Shown here: positions 1-10,250 of the stretch, piece by piece | How positions within the stretch are numbered: the stretch's first letter is position 1 | Layout of the letters: every line of letters begins with the position of its first letter | DNA from: Methanomassiliicoccales archaeon LGM-DZ1 | GTDB taxonomy: Archaea > Thermoplasmatota > Thermoplasmata > Methanomassiliicoccales > Methanomethylophilaceae | Length of the DNA stretch: 64,000 nucleotides | Reading direction: 5' to 3' | Assembly: GCA_030168595.1 (NCBI GenBank) | Contig: CP115556.1 | Location: 1,704,095 to 1,768,094 of the forward strand | Made by a program: the position numbers and the translations under genes | Notes under the pieces: generated by a model | Database searches by the model: none | The model's input: the letters and a program-made list of their open reading frames with translations, nothing else | Told to the model about the DNA's origin: nothing

Positions 1-531
1 CCTGACAAGCCCCTGTTCAAGCAGGTTTTCTGGATAGATGACAAGAGGGCCCTCAGGCCCATGCTCGCTCCCAGCCTGTACACCGTCATGAGGTCCCTCC
101 GCGACCATACGGACGGGCCTGTCAAGATCTTCGAGATGGGATCTTGCTTCAGGAAGGAGTCCCACAGCGGCATGCACCTGGAGGAGTTCACGATGCTGAA
201 CCTCGTCGACATGGGCCCGGCAGGCGACGCGACGGAGTCCCTCAAGAAGTACATAGCGATCGTCATGAAGGCCGCCGGCCTTCCCGACTACCAGCTCGTC
301 CACGAGGAGTCCGACGTCTACAAGGAGACCATCGATGTCGAGATCGGCGGCCAGGAGGTCTGCTCGGCCGCCGTCGGGCCGCATTACCTCGATGCCGCCC
401 ACGATGTCCATGAGCCGTGGGCGGGTGCCGGCTTCGGCCTCGAGCGCCTGCTCACCATAAGGCAGGGGTACAGCACCGTCATGAAGGGCGGGGCCAGCAC
501 GACCTACCTGAACGGCGCCAAGATGGACTGA
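1..531 (+). CDS. pylS: Pyrrolysyl-tRNA synthetase, catalytic C-terminal part (5' end outside window)
   Basis: Class II aminoacyl-tRNA synthetase that charges tRNA-Pyl (CUA anticodon) with pyrrolysine. The reading frame is open from base 1, so only the last 176 residues are seen. Visible family motifs are RPMLAP near residue 20, the motif 2 region FRKESHSGMHLEEFTML, and motif 3 GAGFGLERL. The pocket reads N-L-V in EEFTMLNLVDMG, the Asn/Val pair typical of the short (no N-terminal domain) enzymes of Methanomassiliicoccales, where Methanosarcina has Asn/Cys. The Tyr of DVYKETIDV and the Trp of EPWAGAG are also kept. It ends in TGA, 86 nt before pylC. pylB, which often sits here, is not in the interval. 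Confidence 0.97.
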   Translation, partial: PDKPLFKQVFWIDDKRALRPMLAPSLYTVMRSLRDHTDGPVKIFEMGSCFRKESHSGMHLEEFTMLNLVDMGPAGDATESLKKYIAIVMKAAGLPDYQLVHEESDVYKETIDVEIGGQEVCSAAVGPHYLDAAHDVHEPWAGAGFGLERLLTIRQGYSTVMKGGASTTYLNGAKMD

Positions 532-617
532 CCGAACATGTGCGCAATCCCGTTCATCTGAGATGCGGTTCATACGGGTGCCGAGGCACAAGGCCATGGA
601 TTCCAGGGGGCAGTAGA

Positions 618-1778
618 CTGAAACTAGGTATTATCGGAGGCGCGCTTCAGGGCATCGAGGCGGCCTATCTCGCGCAGAAGGCCGGATATGAGACTTTGGT
701 CCTGGACAGGCGGGAGGATGCTCCCGCCCGTTCCATCGCGGACGGCTCGGTCACGGTAGATGTGGCCAAGGACCCGGAGAAGGCCGCGAAGGCGCTCGGG
801 GACTGCGATGCCGTCATACCGGCGCTCGAGGAGATGGACGCCCTCGAGAGCCTTGAGAAGATAAAGAAAGGATTCTCGGGCCCGTACCTTTTCGATATGG
901 ACGCCTACCGGATCTCGTCCTCCAAGCTGAGGTCCAATGAGATCATGGGGAAGTTCGGGGTCCCCATGCCCAAACCGTGGCCGGAATGCGGCTACCCCGT
1001 GATCGTCAAGCCGTCGTCCCAGAGCGGGTCCGTCGGCGTCTCCGAGGTCGAGAACGACGAGCAGATGAAGGCGGCGCTGGAGAAGGTGTCCGCGCTGCAC
1101 GACGAGCCGGTCATCCAGGAGTTCGTCCACGGGAAGAGCCTGTCCGTCGAGGCCATAGGGGACGGGGAGAAGGCCAGGGCCTACATCACCACCCAGGTGG
1201 TCCTCGACAGCGGCTACGACTGCAAGCAGGTCATCTGCGAGCCGGGGATCCTCGGCCCGGAGGCCGACAAACGGTTCGGGGAATGCATCAGGATGACCGC
1301 CGAGGACATGCATCTCTGCGGCCTGATGGACATGGAGGCCATCGGCGGCGATGCGGGGTTCAAGGTGCTCGAGATCGATGCGAGGATACCCAGCCAGACC
1401 CCGGCATGCATACTGGCCGGGACCGGCATCAACCTCCTGAAGGAGCTCTACCTGGCCCTTTCCGGCAAGGGCTCCGACCCGGTGAGGAGACCCGGAGCAT
1501 CCTCGTACGAGCATTTCTACATCGACGGGGCGCGCATGTACACCACCGGGGAGAAGGCGTTCTCCCACGTGGACCATCCGCGCATCGAGAAGGGGCTGTT
1601 CGGCTCCGACGAGATGATCACCGATTACGCCCCCGGGAAGTCCCGCTGGCACGCAACCATGATCACGTCCGGGAAGGACAGGGAGGACGTCTTCTGGAAG
1701 AGGAAGGATGCCATCGCCCGCATCATGGACGAGTGCGGCATCGAGGAGTTCATCGACGGCTCCCCGGAGGTGGTCTGA
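618..1778 (+). CDS. pylC: Pyrrolysine biosynthesis ligase PylC
   Basis: ATP-grasp ligase that joins lysine to (3R)-3-methyl-D-ornithine in the second step of pyrrolysine synthesis. The protein has an N-terminal Rossmann-like part (LGIIGGALQG), the ATP-grasp core (VIVKPSSQSGSVGV) and the metal/ATP motif KVLEIDARIPSQTP. Homologues begin with the LGIIGG strand, and the only suitable start just before it is a CTG at 618, with GGGGGC about 7 nt upstream; no ATG, GTG or TTG lies nearby in frame. An in-frame ATG at 417 would overlap pylS heavily and is unlikely. The 386 residues are slightly longer than Methanosarcina PylC. The stop overlaps the pylD start (TGATG). Confidence 0.93.
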   Translation: MKLGIIGGALQGIEAAYLAQKAGYETLVLDRREDAPARSIADGSVTVDVAKDPEKAAKALGDCDAVIPALEEMDALESLEKIKKGFSGPYLFDMDAYRISSSKLRSNEIMGKFGVPMPKPWPECGYPVIVKPSSQSGSVGVSEVENDEQMKAALEKVSALHDEPVIQEFVHGKSLSVEAIGDGEKARAYITTQVVLDSGYDCKQVICEPGILGPEADKRFGECIRMTAEDMHLCGLMDMEAIGGDAGFKVLEIDARIPSQTPACILAGTGINLLKELYLALSGKGSDPVRRPGASSYEHFYIDGARMYTTGEKAFSHVDHPRIEKGLFGSDEMITDYAPGKSRWHATMITSGKDREDVFWKRKDAIARIMDECGIEEFIDGSPEVV

Positions 1779-2608
1779 TGACCAGGCTGACCCCGAAGAT
1801 GATCTCCGGCCTGTCCGGAGAGCTGAGCGACATCGACAAGATGCTGATCCGCGACACCGGGATGGACCTCAGGACGCTGGGGTTCAGGGCGGTCGGCGTG
1901 GACCCCTCGAAGGTCGACGTCTCCGAATACCGGGCGGCGGCGGTGCCCATCACCTCCGGGCTCGGCATCATCAGCAAGTTCTCCCGGAGCGTCGCCGACA
2001 TCGTCTCCGCCATGGGCATCGAGTGCACCGTCACGGAGCACACCGACGTCTGGGGCTTCGGCGATGCCCTCGACCTCGGCGCGGACATCATCCTGATGGC
2101 CGATGACGAGCAATACATGGCATACAGCGTCGCCGCCGGGAAGTACGCCAACAACTCGTACTGCACGGCGGCCGGGTACGTGGAGGCACTCTGCGGCGCC
2201 GCGGGAGGCCTGAAAGGAAAAGATGTGCTGGTCCGCGGGGCCGGAAGGGTCGGAGGCAACATGGTGGCCATGCTCAGGAAGCTGGGCGCCAGGGTCACCG
2301 TGGCCGACATCCTCCCCGACCGGGCGTCCGCGGTGGCGTACGCCAATCCGGGCACCATAGTGGCCACGGACATCGACGCATCGACGAGGAAGGCCGACCT
2401 CATACTCAATGCGTCCCCCACGCCCATACCGGGGGACCAGATCAAGGAGGGTGCCATAGTCTCGACGCCGGGCATCCCCCACGTTTACGACGAGGAGACG
2501 CTCGCCAAAGCGGAGTTCATCCACGACCCGCTGGCGATCGGCACCGCGCCGATGGTGGCCCAGGCCATCTCTTTCTCGCTGGGCAAGGACTGTTTCCTGC
2601 AGGAGTGA
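1778..2608 (+). CDS. pylD: Pyrrolysine biosynthesis dehydrogenase PylD
   Basis: Oxidises the PylC product, 3-methylornithinyl-lysine, which then cyclises to pyrrolysine. It has 276 residues. The C-terminal half carries an NAD-binding Rossmann fold, seen in KDVLVRGAGRVGGNMVAMLR followed by VTVADILPDRA. The start ATG overlaps the pylC stop by one base, so the genes are translationally coupled. The next gene starts 6 nt after its TGA. Together with pylS and pylC this shows that the cell makes and uses pyrrolysine. Confidence 0.95.
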   Translation: MTRLTPKMISGLSGELSDIDKMLIRDTGMDLRTLGFRAVGVDPSKVDVSEYRAAAVPITSGLGIISKFSRSVADIVSAMGIECTVTEHTDVWGFGDALDLGADIILMADDEQYMAYSVAAGKYANNSYCTAAGYVEALCGAAGGLKGKDVLVRGAGRVGGNMVAMLRKLGARVTVADILPDRASAVAYANPGTIVATDIDASTRKADLILNASPTPIPGDQIKEGAIVSTPGIPHVYDEETLAKAEFIHDPLAIGTAPMVAQAISFSLGKDCFLQE

Positions 2609-2614
2609 ATCGAT

Positions 2615-4246
2615 TTGACAGAATACGGAATCGCATTGGATATAGGAACGAGCGGCCTGCGCGCGCAGGCCATCGACCTCGGGACCGGGGAGACCGTGGG
2701 GACCGCCATCACGCAGAGGCACCCCATCCCCGGGATGAACGTCATCGACCACGTCAACTTCGCCATCAAATCGGGCGAGGATGTGGCCAACCGCCTGCTG
2801 GTGGACTGCGCGAACCAGCTCTTCGCGTCCCTGGGCATCGACCTGTCCAAGGTGAAGAGGATAGGCGTCTGCGGGAACACCTTCCAGATGTCCCTGTTCC
2901 AGAACATCGAGATCAGGGACCTGGCCTACGCCGGGCAGAACATGCTCAAGGACCTCGGCGTCGTGCCCCCGAAGAGGGACGGCGCGGTCATCAATGCCAG
3001 GAGCATGGGCATCAAGGGCGTCGCCGAGGACACCGTCGTCATCATACCGCCGGCGGTCAGGCACGAGATCGGGGCGGATGCCATCGCCATGCTGCTGATC
3101 ACCGGCGTCGCCGACGCCAAGGAGCCCACCCTGGTCGTGGACTACGGGACCAACGCCGAGATGGCGCTCATCTGCGGCGACGGCAGGATCATCACCGGGT
3201 CCGCGGCCGCCGGCCCCGCCATGGAGGGCCAGGAGATCGAGCGCGGGATGCTCGCCGCCCCCGGCGCCATCTCCGACGTGGACATCGTTGAGGACGGGTG
3301 GAAGTGCACCGTCCTCGACAGCTCCATGATCGACAGGGAAGGGGACACCGTAGACCCGATGGACGGGCGCACCGTGAGGAAGGGCGAGGAGGAGGCCATC
3401 GGCATCACCGGGACCGGCACCGTCGCCGCCCTCTACGACGGCATCAAATCCGGGATCATCCCCACATGCCCCAACATCAACACCCCCGACGGGAAGCTCC
3501 ACCTGATGAACGGCATCAACATCACATCGCACGATGTCGATGAGGCCGGGAAGGCCATCGGCGCCATGCGCGCAGGGTTCCTGACCCTCCTGCACGAGGC
3601 CGGCATGTGGACCGGCGACGTCAAGACCGCGTACATGTCGGGCGCCTCCGGCCTCTATGTCGATGCGGTCAAGGCCCTCGGGCTCGGCATGGTCGTCCCG
3701 GGCGCGACCCATCTGATCCAGTTCGGCAACACCTCCATCGAGATGGCCCGCAGGATCGCCATGGGGACCATCGACATGGAGTTCCTGAAGCAGTTCGCCC
3801 AGAAGCTCAAGGCCACCCACTGCATGTTCGCGACCTCGGAGACCTTCAAGCAGATCTACTCCATCGAGTACTCCGTCTGGTGCACCGGCATGCCGATGTC
3901 CATGTACGACGAGATGCTCGGGATTTACAACCTGCCTCCCCTGGGCAAGCCCTCCGAGAACGTATCGGTCGAGAGGAAATGCATGACCGATCTCCCGGAC
4001 ACCGACAAGTGCCCGGTGAAGGTCATCGAGTCCGGTACCTTCCTGACCGCCCGCATCGACGGCTGCATCTACTGCAGGAAGTGCATGAAGGAATGCCCCG
4101 AGAAGGCCCTCACCATCGTGAAGGGCCCCTCCGGGTGCAGCTTCCGCGTGGACTCCGCCCGCTGCGGAGGCACGGCGTGCCGCCGCTGCGAGCGCGCCTG
4201 CCCTCAGAAGGTCCTGCACCTCGACGGCGGCAAGCCGACGGCCTGA
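2615..4246 (+). CDS. ramA: RamA-like corrinoid protein reductive activase
   Basis: ATP-dependent iron-sulfur protein that reduces the inactive Co(II) form of methylamine methyltransferase corrinoid proteins back to Co(I). It has 543 residues, close to Methanosarcina RamA. The long N-terminal part is the RACo/ASKHA-type activation domain (YGIALDIGTSGLRAQAIDLG; later VVDYGTNAEMALICGDG). The C-terminus carries two ferredoxin motifs, CIYCRKCMKECP and CGGTACRRCERACP, for two 4Fe-4S clusters. Translation starts at TTG, 6 nt after pylD. Its place in the pyl operon fits its job, since methylamine methyltransferases contain pyrrolysine. Confidence 0.93.
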   Translation: MTEYGIALDIGTSGLRAQAIDLGTGETVGTAITQRHPIPGMNVIDHVNFAIKSGEDVANRLLVDCANQLFASLGIDLSKVKRIGVCGNTFQMSLFQNIEIRDLAYAGQNMLKDLGVVPPKRDGAVINARSMGIKGVAEDTVVIIPPAVRHEIGADAIAMLLITGVADAKEPTLVVDYGTNAEMALICGDGRIITGSAAAGPAMEGQEIERGMLAAPGAISDVDIVEDGWKCTVLDSSMIDREGDTVDPMDGRTVRKGEEEAIGITGTGTVAALYDGIKSGIIPTCPNINTPDGKLHLMNGINITSHDVDEAGKAIGAMRAGFLTLLHEAGMWTGDVKTAYMSGASGLYVDAVKALGLGMVVPGATHLIQFGNTSIEMARRIAMGTIDMEFLKQFAQKLKATHCMFATSETFKQIYSIEYSVWCTGMPMSMYDEMLGIYNLPPLGKPSENVSVERKCMTDLPDTDKCPVKVIESGTFLTARIDGCIYCRKCMKECPEKALTIVKGPSGCSFRVDSARCGGTACRRCERACPQKVLHLDGGKPTA

Positions 4247-4287
4247 ACTGCATGGTCCGCAGGGACGGCCTATGCCGTCCCCCGACA

Positions 4288-4362
4288 AAGAATATAAATG
4301 GGTTTTCGATAAACCTAAACAGGAACTAACTTAGCCCGGGGCTTCCCGGGTTTCTTTATTTT
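4288..4362 (+). promoter_or_regulatory. TATA box followed by hairpin with T-rich tract (end of ram operon and leader of helicase gene)
   Basis: An AATATAAATGGG box lies at about 4290-4301. Some 35 nt further on, CCCGGG (4335-4340), loop GCTT and CCCGGG (4345-4350) form a short hairpin followed by TTTCTTTATTTTCT. The hairpin can end transcripts from the ram operon, but if the TATA box fires it also lies inside the 5' leader of the following DEAD-box gene. That arrangement would allow attenuation; this is inference. Confidence 0.5.
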
Positions 4363-4387
4363 CTATCTTCCAGCGAAAGTGAATGAA

Positions 4388-6151
<1,764 letters not shown>

Positions 6152-6159
6152 AAGGAGAA

Positions 6160-6190
6160 GGCCGGGGCGGAAGCCCCGGCCGATCTAAAC
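6160..6190 (+). terminator. Intrinsic-type terminator hairpin after the helicase gene
   Basis: A perfect 9-bp stem (6160-6168 with 6173-6181) closes a GGAA tetraloop and is followed by a moderately T-rich stretch. It lies between convergent genes. A second hairpin, GAGCGGG-GCTT-CCCGCTC at about 6224-6241, overlaps the stop of the converging chelatase gene. Confidence 0.6.
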
Positions 6191-6238
6191 TGTTTTCCGA
6201 GTGTTGTGTTTCTGTGGATTCAGAGCGGGGCTTCCCGC

Positions 6239-8191
6239 TCACTCCTCTTCCTCGAAGCGCCCGGTCAGGTCGTCTATGTAGATGTACCGGCCCTTCAGCA
6301 TGTCCGCGAGCTTCTGGGCGTAGTTTATCCTGCGGTGCCTCGGGCCGTTGTCTATGATGACCCACTCGGTGTTCGGGACCTTGATGGTCGCGACTATCTT
6401 CTTCAGCTCGGCCCACGGCTCTCCCTTGAGGGCAGGTATGTCGGGGGACCCGTCGGTGATCATTATGACGTAGCATTTCTGCTCCGGGTTCTTGCGCGTG
6501 TAATTGCGCATGTACTTGTCGAGGGTCATCATCGCCTGTCCCAGAGGCGTCGATCCTCCGGTGACGGTCTTGGAGAGGGCGTCGAAGATGGCCTCCACGT
6601 TGCGGGTGAACGGCACCGCGAGGTTGACGAGGTGCTGCCCGAAGGTGAGCAGGGCGACCCGGTCGCGGCGGACGTATCCGTCCTCCAGCATGGCGCGGAC
6701 GGCTTTCATCGCCTCCTCGAGCATCCCGGTGTTGTCCAGGGAGCCGCTGACATCCACGGCGAACATGAACGAGCAGACGCTCTGCCTTATGCGGATGTTC
6801 TCGCGGATATCGCGGTTCTCTATGACCACGCTGAGGCCGTTGGGCTTCCTGGTCTTCTGATGGGGCGCCGCGGCGCGGATGGTCGGCACGATGGCCGGGT
6901 CCGAGGTCTTCCCCTCGGGGATGCGGAACCCGTGGGCGCGGCCGTTGCGGTCCCCGCTCTCGGCGCCCCTCGGTATCTGCCCGACGACGTTCCTGAGGCT
7001 GATGGTCTCGATGCGGTCGATCTCCGCGAGGTTGTTCTGCACATCGTCGAGGAGCAGGGTCATGACGTCCACATCGGGGATCGGGCCGTCATCGTCCTCT
7101 TCCTCATCCGATGATTCCTTCTCCGGTTTCGAGCCGTCCCCGTCGGCCTTGATCGCCTCTTCCTCGGCCTCCTTCAGGATCTCCTCGCTGTCGGTGTCGA
7201 GCTCTCCCGACTTCTCCATCCTGGCGACCTCGGCGATCTCCTCCGCGGAGATCTCCTGCTCGTCATCGTCGGCATCGGGGGCGGCGTCATCGCTGTCATC
7301 TCCGCCGAGGCCCAGTTCCCTCTTCCCGACGGCCGGGAGCTTGGGGTTCCTTCTGTGGAGGAGGCACATGACCGAGGCGTCGCGGATGTCGTCGGCGGTT
7401 ATCCTGTCCCTGCCGTCGAGGGCGGCGAGGTCCCTCGCGACCCTGGCGCAGGCTATGTCGCCGCGGTGCCCGACGGCGTTCATCTTCTTGCAGACGGTGA
7501 CGATGTCGTATATGTCGCGGCGGGTGATCTTTATGCCGGGGATCAGTTCCCTGGCCCTCGCAATCCTCTCGGCCGTTCTCCTGTCATCTTCGGAGAAGCG
7601 GGAAGCGAAGCCCTCCGGGTCCTTGCGGAAGGCGAGGTCGCTCTCGATGATGTCCGCCCTCGTCTGCGCATCGCTGTCCGCGAGGGTCGAGATGCAGATC
7701 TCGAAGCGGTCGGCGACCGAATCGGGGAGGTCCTTCTCCGCAGGGTTCATGGTCGCCACTACTGAGGTCCTCAGGGGATACTCGGCGGAGACGCCTTCCC
7801 TCTCTACCTCGACGCGCCCGGATTCGACGGCGCCCATCACGGCGTCCGCCGTGCGGGTGTCAAGGAGGTTTATGTTGTCGATGCAGAGGATGTTCCCGTC
7901 GGCGCGGCCGAGGATGCCCTCCTTGAGGTCGGTCCTGCCGTCCCCTATGGCCTTCTCGAGGTCCATCCCGCCGAATATGTCCTCATCGCCGGCGCCCGCC
8001 GGGAGATTGACGATGTCCCGGCCGGATATGCCGGAGAGGGAACGCACGAGCACGCTCTTGGCGGTGCCGGAAGGCCCTTTGATGAGGACCCCGCACAGGC
8101 TGTCGTCCGCCAGGAGGCACATCAGGGCGCGTTTGGCGGCGGTTTCGCCGCTGACGGCCGAGAACGGGTACTTCAGAGGTCCTGGAGACAT
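6239..8191 (-). CDS. ChlD/BchD-like chelatase subunit: AAA+ domain plus C-terminal vWA domain
   Basis: 650 residues. The N-terminal AAA+ domain has Walker [12 protein letters not shown] (about residues 39-49) and a Walker B-like [12 protein letters not shown] highly acidic linker lies at about residues 290-370. The C-terminal third is a vWA domain with the MIDAS motif DVSGS and a later TDGS. This matches the D subunit of Mg/Co-chelatase machines. Methanogens have no chlorophyll, so cobalt insertion into corrinoids or another tetrapyrrole job is likeliest. The start overlaps the end of the I-subunit gene by 19 nt. No large porphyrin-binding H (CobN/ChlH) subunit is in the window. Confidence 0.85.
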   Translation of the reverse strand: MSPGPLKYPFSAVSGETAAKRALMCLLADDSLCGVLIKGPSGTAKSVLVRSLSGISGRDIVNLPAGAGDEDIFGGMDLEKAIGDGRTDLKEGILGRADGNILCIDNINLLDTRTADAVMGAVESGRVEVEREGVSAEYPLRTSVVATMNPAEKDLPDSVADRFEICISTLADSDAQTRADIIESDLAFRKDPEGFASRFSEDDRRTAERIARARELIPGIKITRRDIYDIVTVCKKMNAVGHRGDIACARVARDLAALDGRDRITADDIRDASVMCLLHRRNPKLPAVGKRELGLGGDDSDDAAPDADDDEQEISAEEIAEVARMEKSGELDTDSEEILKEAEEEAIKADGDGSKPEKESSDEEEDDDGPIPDVDVMTLLLDDVQNNLAEIDRIETISLRNVVGQIPRGAESGDRNGRAHGFRIPEGKTSDPAIVPTIRAAAPHQKTRKPNGLSVVIENRDIRENIRIRQSVCSFMFAVDVSGSLDNTGMLEEAMKAVRAMLEDGYVRRDRVALLTFGQHLVNLAVPFTRNVEAIFDALSKTVTGGSTPLGQAMMTLDKYMRNYTRKNPEQKCYVIMITDGSPDIPALKGEPWAELKKIVATIKVPNTEWVIIDNGPRHRRINYAQKLADMLKGRYIYIDDLTGRFEEEE

Positions 8192-9213
8192 TTGTGCACG
8201 TCGCTGATGTCGTAGTCGGGGGTTCTGTCGAACGGCTTCTTCTTCAGCCTGTGGCTCAGGACCAGGGGGGCGACCGCCTCGAGGTCGTCCTTGGTGACCT
8301 CGGTCCTGCCCTCGAAGGCCGCATTGGCCCTGGCGGAGCGGATCATGGTGATGTCAGCCCTGTGCCCTTCCATCTTGAAGTAGATGGAGAGGTAGGCCGC
8401 GGCCTCGATGAGCTTCCTGTCCGTCTTCACGCTTCCGAGCAGCTTCCTGGCGTTCGCGATGCTCTCGGCTATGCGCTTGGTCTCGTCGGCGTACCTGGCG
8501 GTGAACCCGGCAGGATCGCTGTCGAACTCCAGCCTTCTGGAGACGACGTCGGCGCGCTCGCCCATGTCCTTCTCGCCGACGACATCGACCGACATGCCGA
8601 ACCTGTCCAGCAGCTGGGGCCTCAGGTCCCCTTCCTCGGGGTTCATGGACCCAACCAGGACGAACCTGGCGGGGTGGGTGAAGGACACGCCCTCCCTCTC
8701 CACATAGTTCACGCCCATGGCCGCGGAGTCCAGGAGCATGTCTACGATGTAGTCTTCGAGCAGGTTGATCTCGTCGACGTAGAGTATGTTGCCGTTGGCG
8801 CTCGCGAGGATACCGGGCTCGAACTTCTTCTTCCCGGTCTGCAGGACAGACTCGAGGTCCAGCGTGCCTGCGATCCTGTCCTCCGTCGCCGACAGGGGGA
8901 GCTCCTGCACGGTCATGGGGACCTGAACGGTCTCGGGGGCCTCCTTCCCCGGGCCGTACTTCTCGGCGCAGTAGGGGCAGTACCTCTCGGGGCGGGCGGG
9001 GTCGCATCCGAACGGGCATCCCTTTATGACCGTCCGCGGCGGGAGGACCTGCTCGAGAGCGCGGACCGTGGTGGATTTGGCGGTCCCTTTCTCCCCCTTG
9101 ATGAGGACCCCGCCGATGCCGGGGTCGATTACGTTCAGGAGGAGGGCCCTTTTCATCTGGTCCTGTCCGACGATGGCCGCGAACGGGAACATGCTGGAAT
9201 GCCTGGTTGCCAT
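8173..9213 (-). CDS. ChlI/BchI-like AAA+ chelatase subunit
   Basis: AAA+ ATPase of the magnesium/cobalt chelatase I type, 346 residues. The family opening [19 protein letters not shown] is followed by Walker [12 protein letters not shown], a Cys-rich insertion (CPFGCDP and CPYC, possible metal site) and Walker [14 protein letters not shown] chose ATG 9213 because a TATA-like CCTTTTATCAG at about 9241-9250 places the transcript start near 9221; an ATG at 9240 would fall upstream of it. It is co-transcribed with the downstream D-like subunit, with which it should form the ATP-driven ring. Confidence 0.87.
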   Translation of the reverse strand: MATRHSSMFPFAAIVGQDQMKRALLLNVIDPGIGGVLIKGEKGTAKSTTVRALEQVLPPRTVIKGCPFGCDPARPERYCPYCAEKYGPGKEAPETVQVPMTVQELPLSATEDRIAGTLDLESVLQTGKKKFEPGILASANGNILYVDEINLLEDYIVDMLLDSAAMGVNYVEREGVSFTHPARFVLVGSMNPEEGDLRPQLLDRFGMSVDVVGEKDMGERADVVSRRLEFDSDPAGFTARYADETKRIAESIANARKLLGSVKTDRKLIEAAAYLSIYFKMEGHRADITMIRSARANAAFEGRTEVTKDDLEAVAPLVLSHRLKKKPFDRTPDYDISDVHKCLQDL

Positions 9214-9312
9214 TGTATCGGGATGCGGACAGGGAAGCACTGATAAAAGGCATTCGGCACAATCCCCGTTAATTGGTTTTGATTAAGATGTTTAGGGCGT
9301 CCCGGGAAGCGC

Positions 9313-10002
9313 TCAGTCGCTCGGTTCGTACTTGGGGACCTTGGAGAGCGATGACTTCACGACGGCAGCCATGACGATCATCCAGAAGACCCCGAAGCCG
9401 ATGAGGACGGCCCCGCCTATCTCCCCGACGAAGATGCCGAGCGCGATGCAGATGAGGCCCCACAGCAGGCCGAAGCCTCCGATGGAGTAGATCATGATCT
9501 TGTTGTCGTCTTGGACGTTGTCCGCGACCTCTTTGAGGACGGCAATGTAGTCCTCCTCGGTGAAGTACTCGCCTTTGCCCTTCTTCCTGGCCGCCGCCAG
9601 GTCGGTCTTGACGGTGCGGGTGATCTTCTTGGTCTTCAGCAGGGTGACGGCGGCATCGAGGAACATGGCGTCCGCCATGTCCGGGACCCTCTCCTTGGCC
9701 TTGGCGGCGTAGCCGTCGAGCCTGGGGTCGTACACGATATGGTCGCCCTCGTGGTCGAAGAGCATCTTCCTGGCGCTCTTGATGGCCTCGACGCCTTCCC
9801 ACGCCTGCTTGTCGGCATCGTTCTTCTTGGTGATGTCGAAGGTGTGGCCGCAGTACTGGCAGGTGGCCTTGGTGTGCGCCGCGTTCAGAACGCAGGTGCC
9901 GCCGCAGTATGGGCACCTGGTCTCCTCGATCCTGCGCTCATCACCCTCGGGCCCTTCCTTCTGCGGAGCGGTTCCCTCGGTCTTCGGTGTATCGCTGGTC
10001 AT
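9313..10002 (-). CDS. Zinc-ribbon membrane protein of unknown function
   Basis: 229 residues, not a family I can name. Residues about 30-56 hold a zinc ribbon (CPYCGGTC with CQYCGHTF). A charged helical region follows, and two membrane segments lie near the C-terminus (IYSIGGFGLLWGLICIALGI and then GGAVLIGFGVFWMIVMAAVV). The N-terminus should be cytoplasmic. It is expressed alone on the minus strand, and nothing around it suggests a partner. Confidence 0.7.
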   Translation of the reverse strand: MTSDTPKTEGTAPQKEGPEGDERRIEETRCPYCGGTCVLNAAHTKATCQYCGHTFDITKKNDADKQAWEGVEAIKSARKMLFDHEGDHIVYDPRLDGYAAKAKERVPDMADAMFLDAAVTLLKTKKITRTVKTDLAAARKKGKGEYFTEEDYIAVLKEVADNVQDDNKIMIYSIGGFGLLWGLICIALGIFVGEIGGAVLIGFGVFWMIVMAAVVKSSLSKVPKYEPSD

Positions 10003-10124
10003 GATACTGCCTTCCTGGGTGCCCGATGTTAAATTGGATAAATAACCGTATTGCCGTGCTGGAATAATCGGGAATCGAAATCATACCGGTGCTTTTGTTA
10101 GATGCCCATTGCAGTCGTTCATCT

Positions 10125-10250
10125 TCAGTCTGTCTGAGAATCGCTGGAAAGCATTTCTCTGAACTGACAGAAACAGTTCGGTTCTGTACACCTTCCTTCG
10201 GACAGGATCACGAACAGGCCTGTGCTTTTACACTGACTTTTCCTTCTCAC
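10125..10250 (-). pseudogene. rloB: Truncated RloB remnant directly after the RloA-type ATPase
   Basis: A 41-codon frame starts at GTG 10250, overlapping the end of the upstream ATPase gene, and stops at TGA 10125. Its product begins VRRKSQCKSTGLFVILSEG and continues RCTEPNCFCQFRE. This is the N-terminal signature of RloB (basic start, then I-hydrophobic-xEGxxTEPxYFxxFR). RloB is normally about 200 residues and translationally coupled to RloA, exactly as the overlap here suggests. Nothing recognisable as the remaining RloB follows, so the gene looks truncated. The identification rests on the motif and the position. Confidence 0.62.

Noticed and set aside
9214..9240. Upstream ATG at 9240 as start of the ChlI-like gene
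   Set aside because: It falls before the predicted transcript start set by the TATA box at about 9241-9250; ATG 9213 gives the family-like N-terminus.
10060..10080. Possible att copy of the tRNA-Gly end (GGGAATCGAAATC) beyond the rloB remnant
   Set aside because: Match to the tRNA T-arm is short and imperfect.
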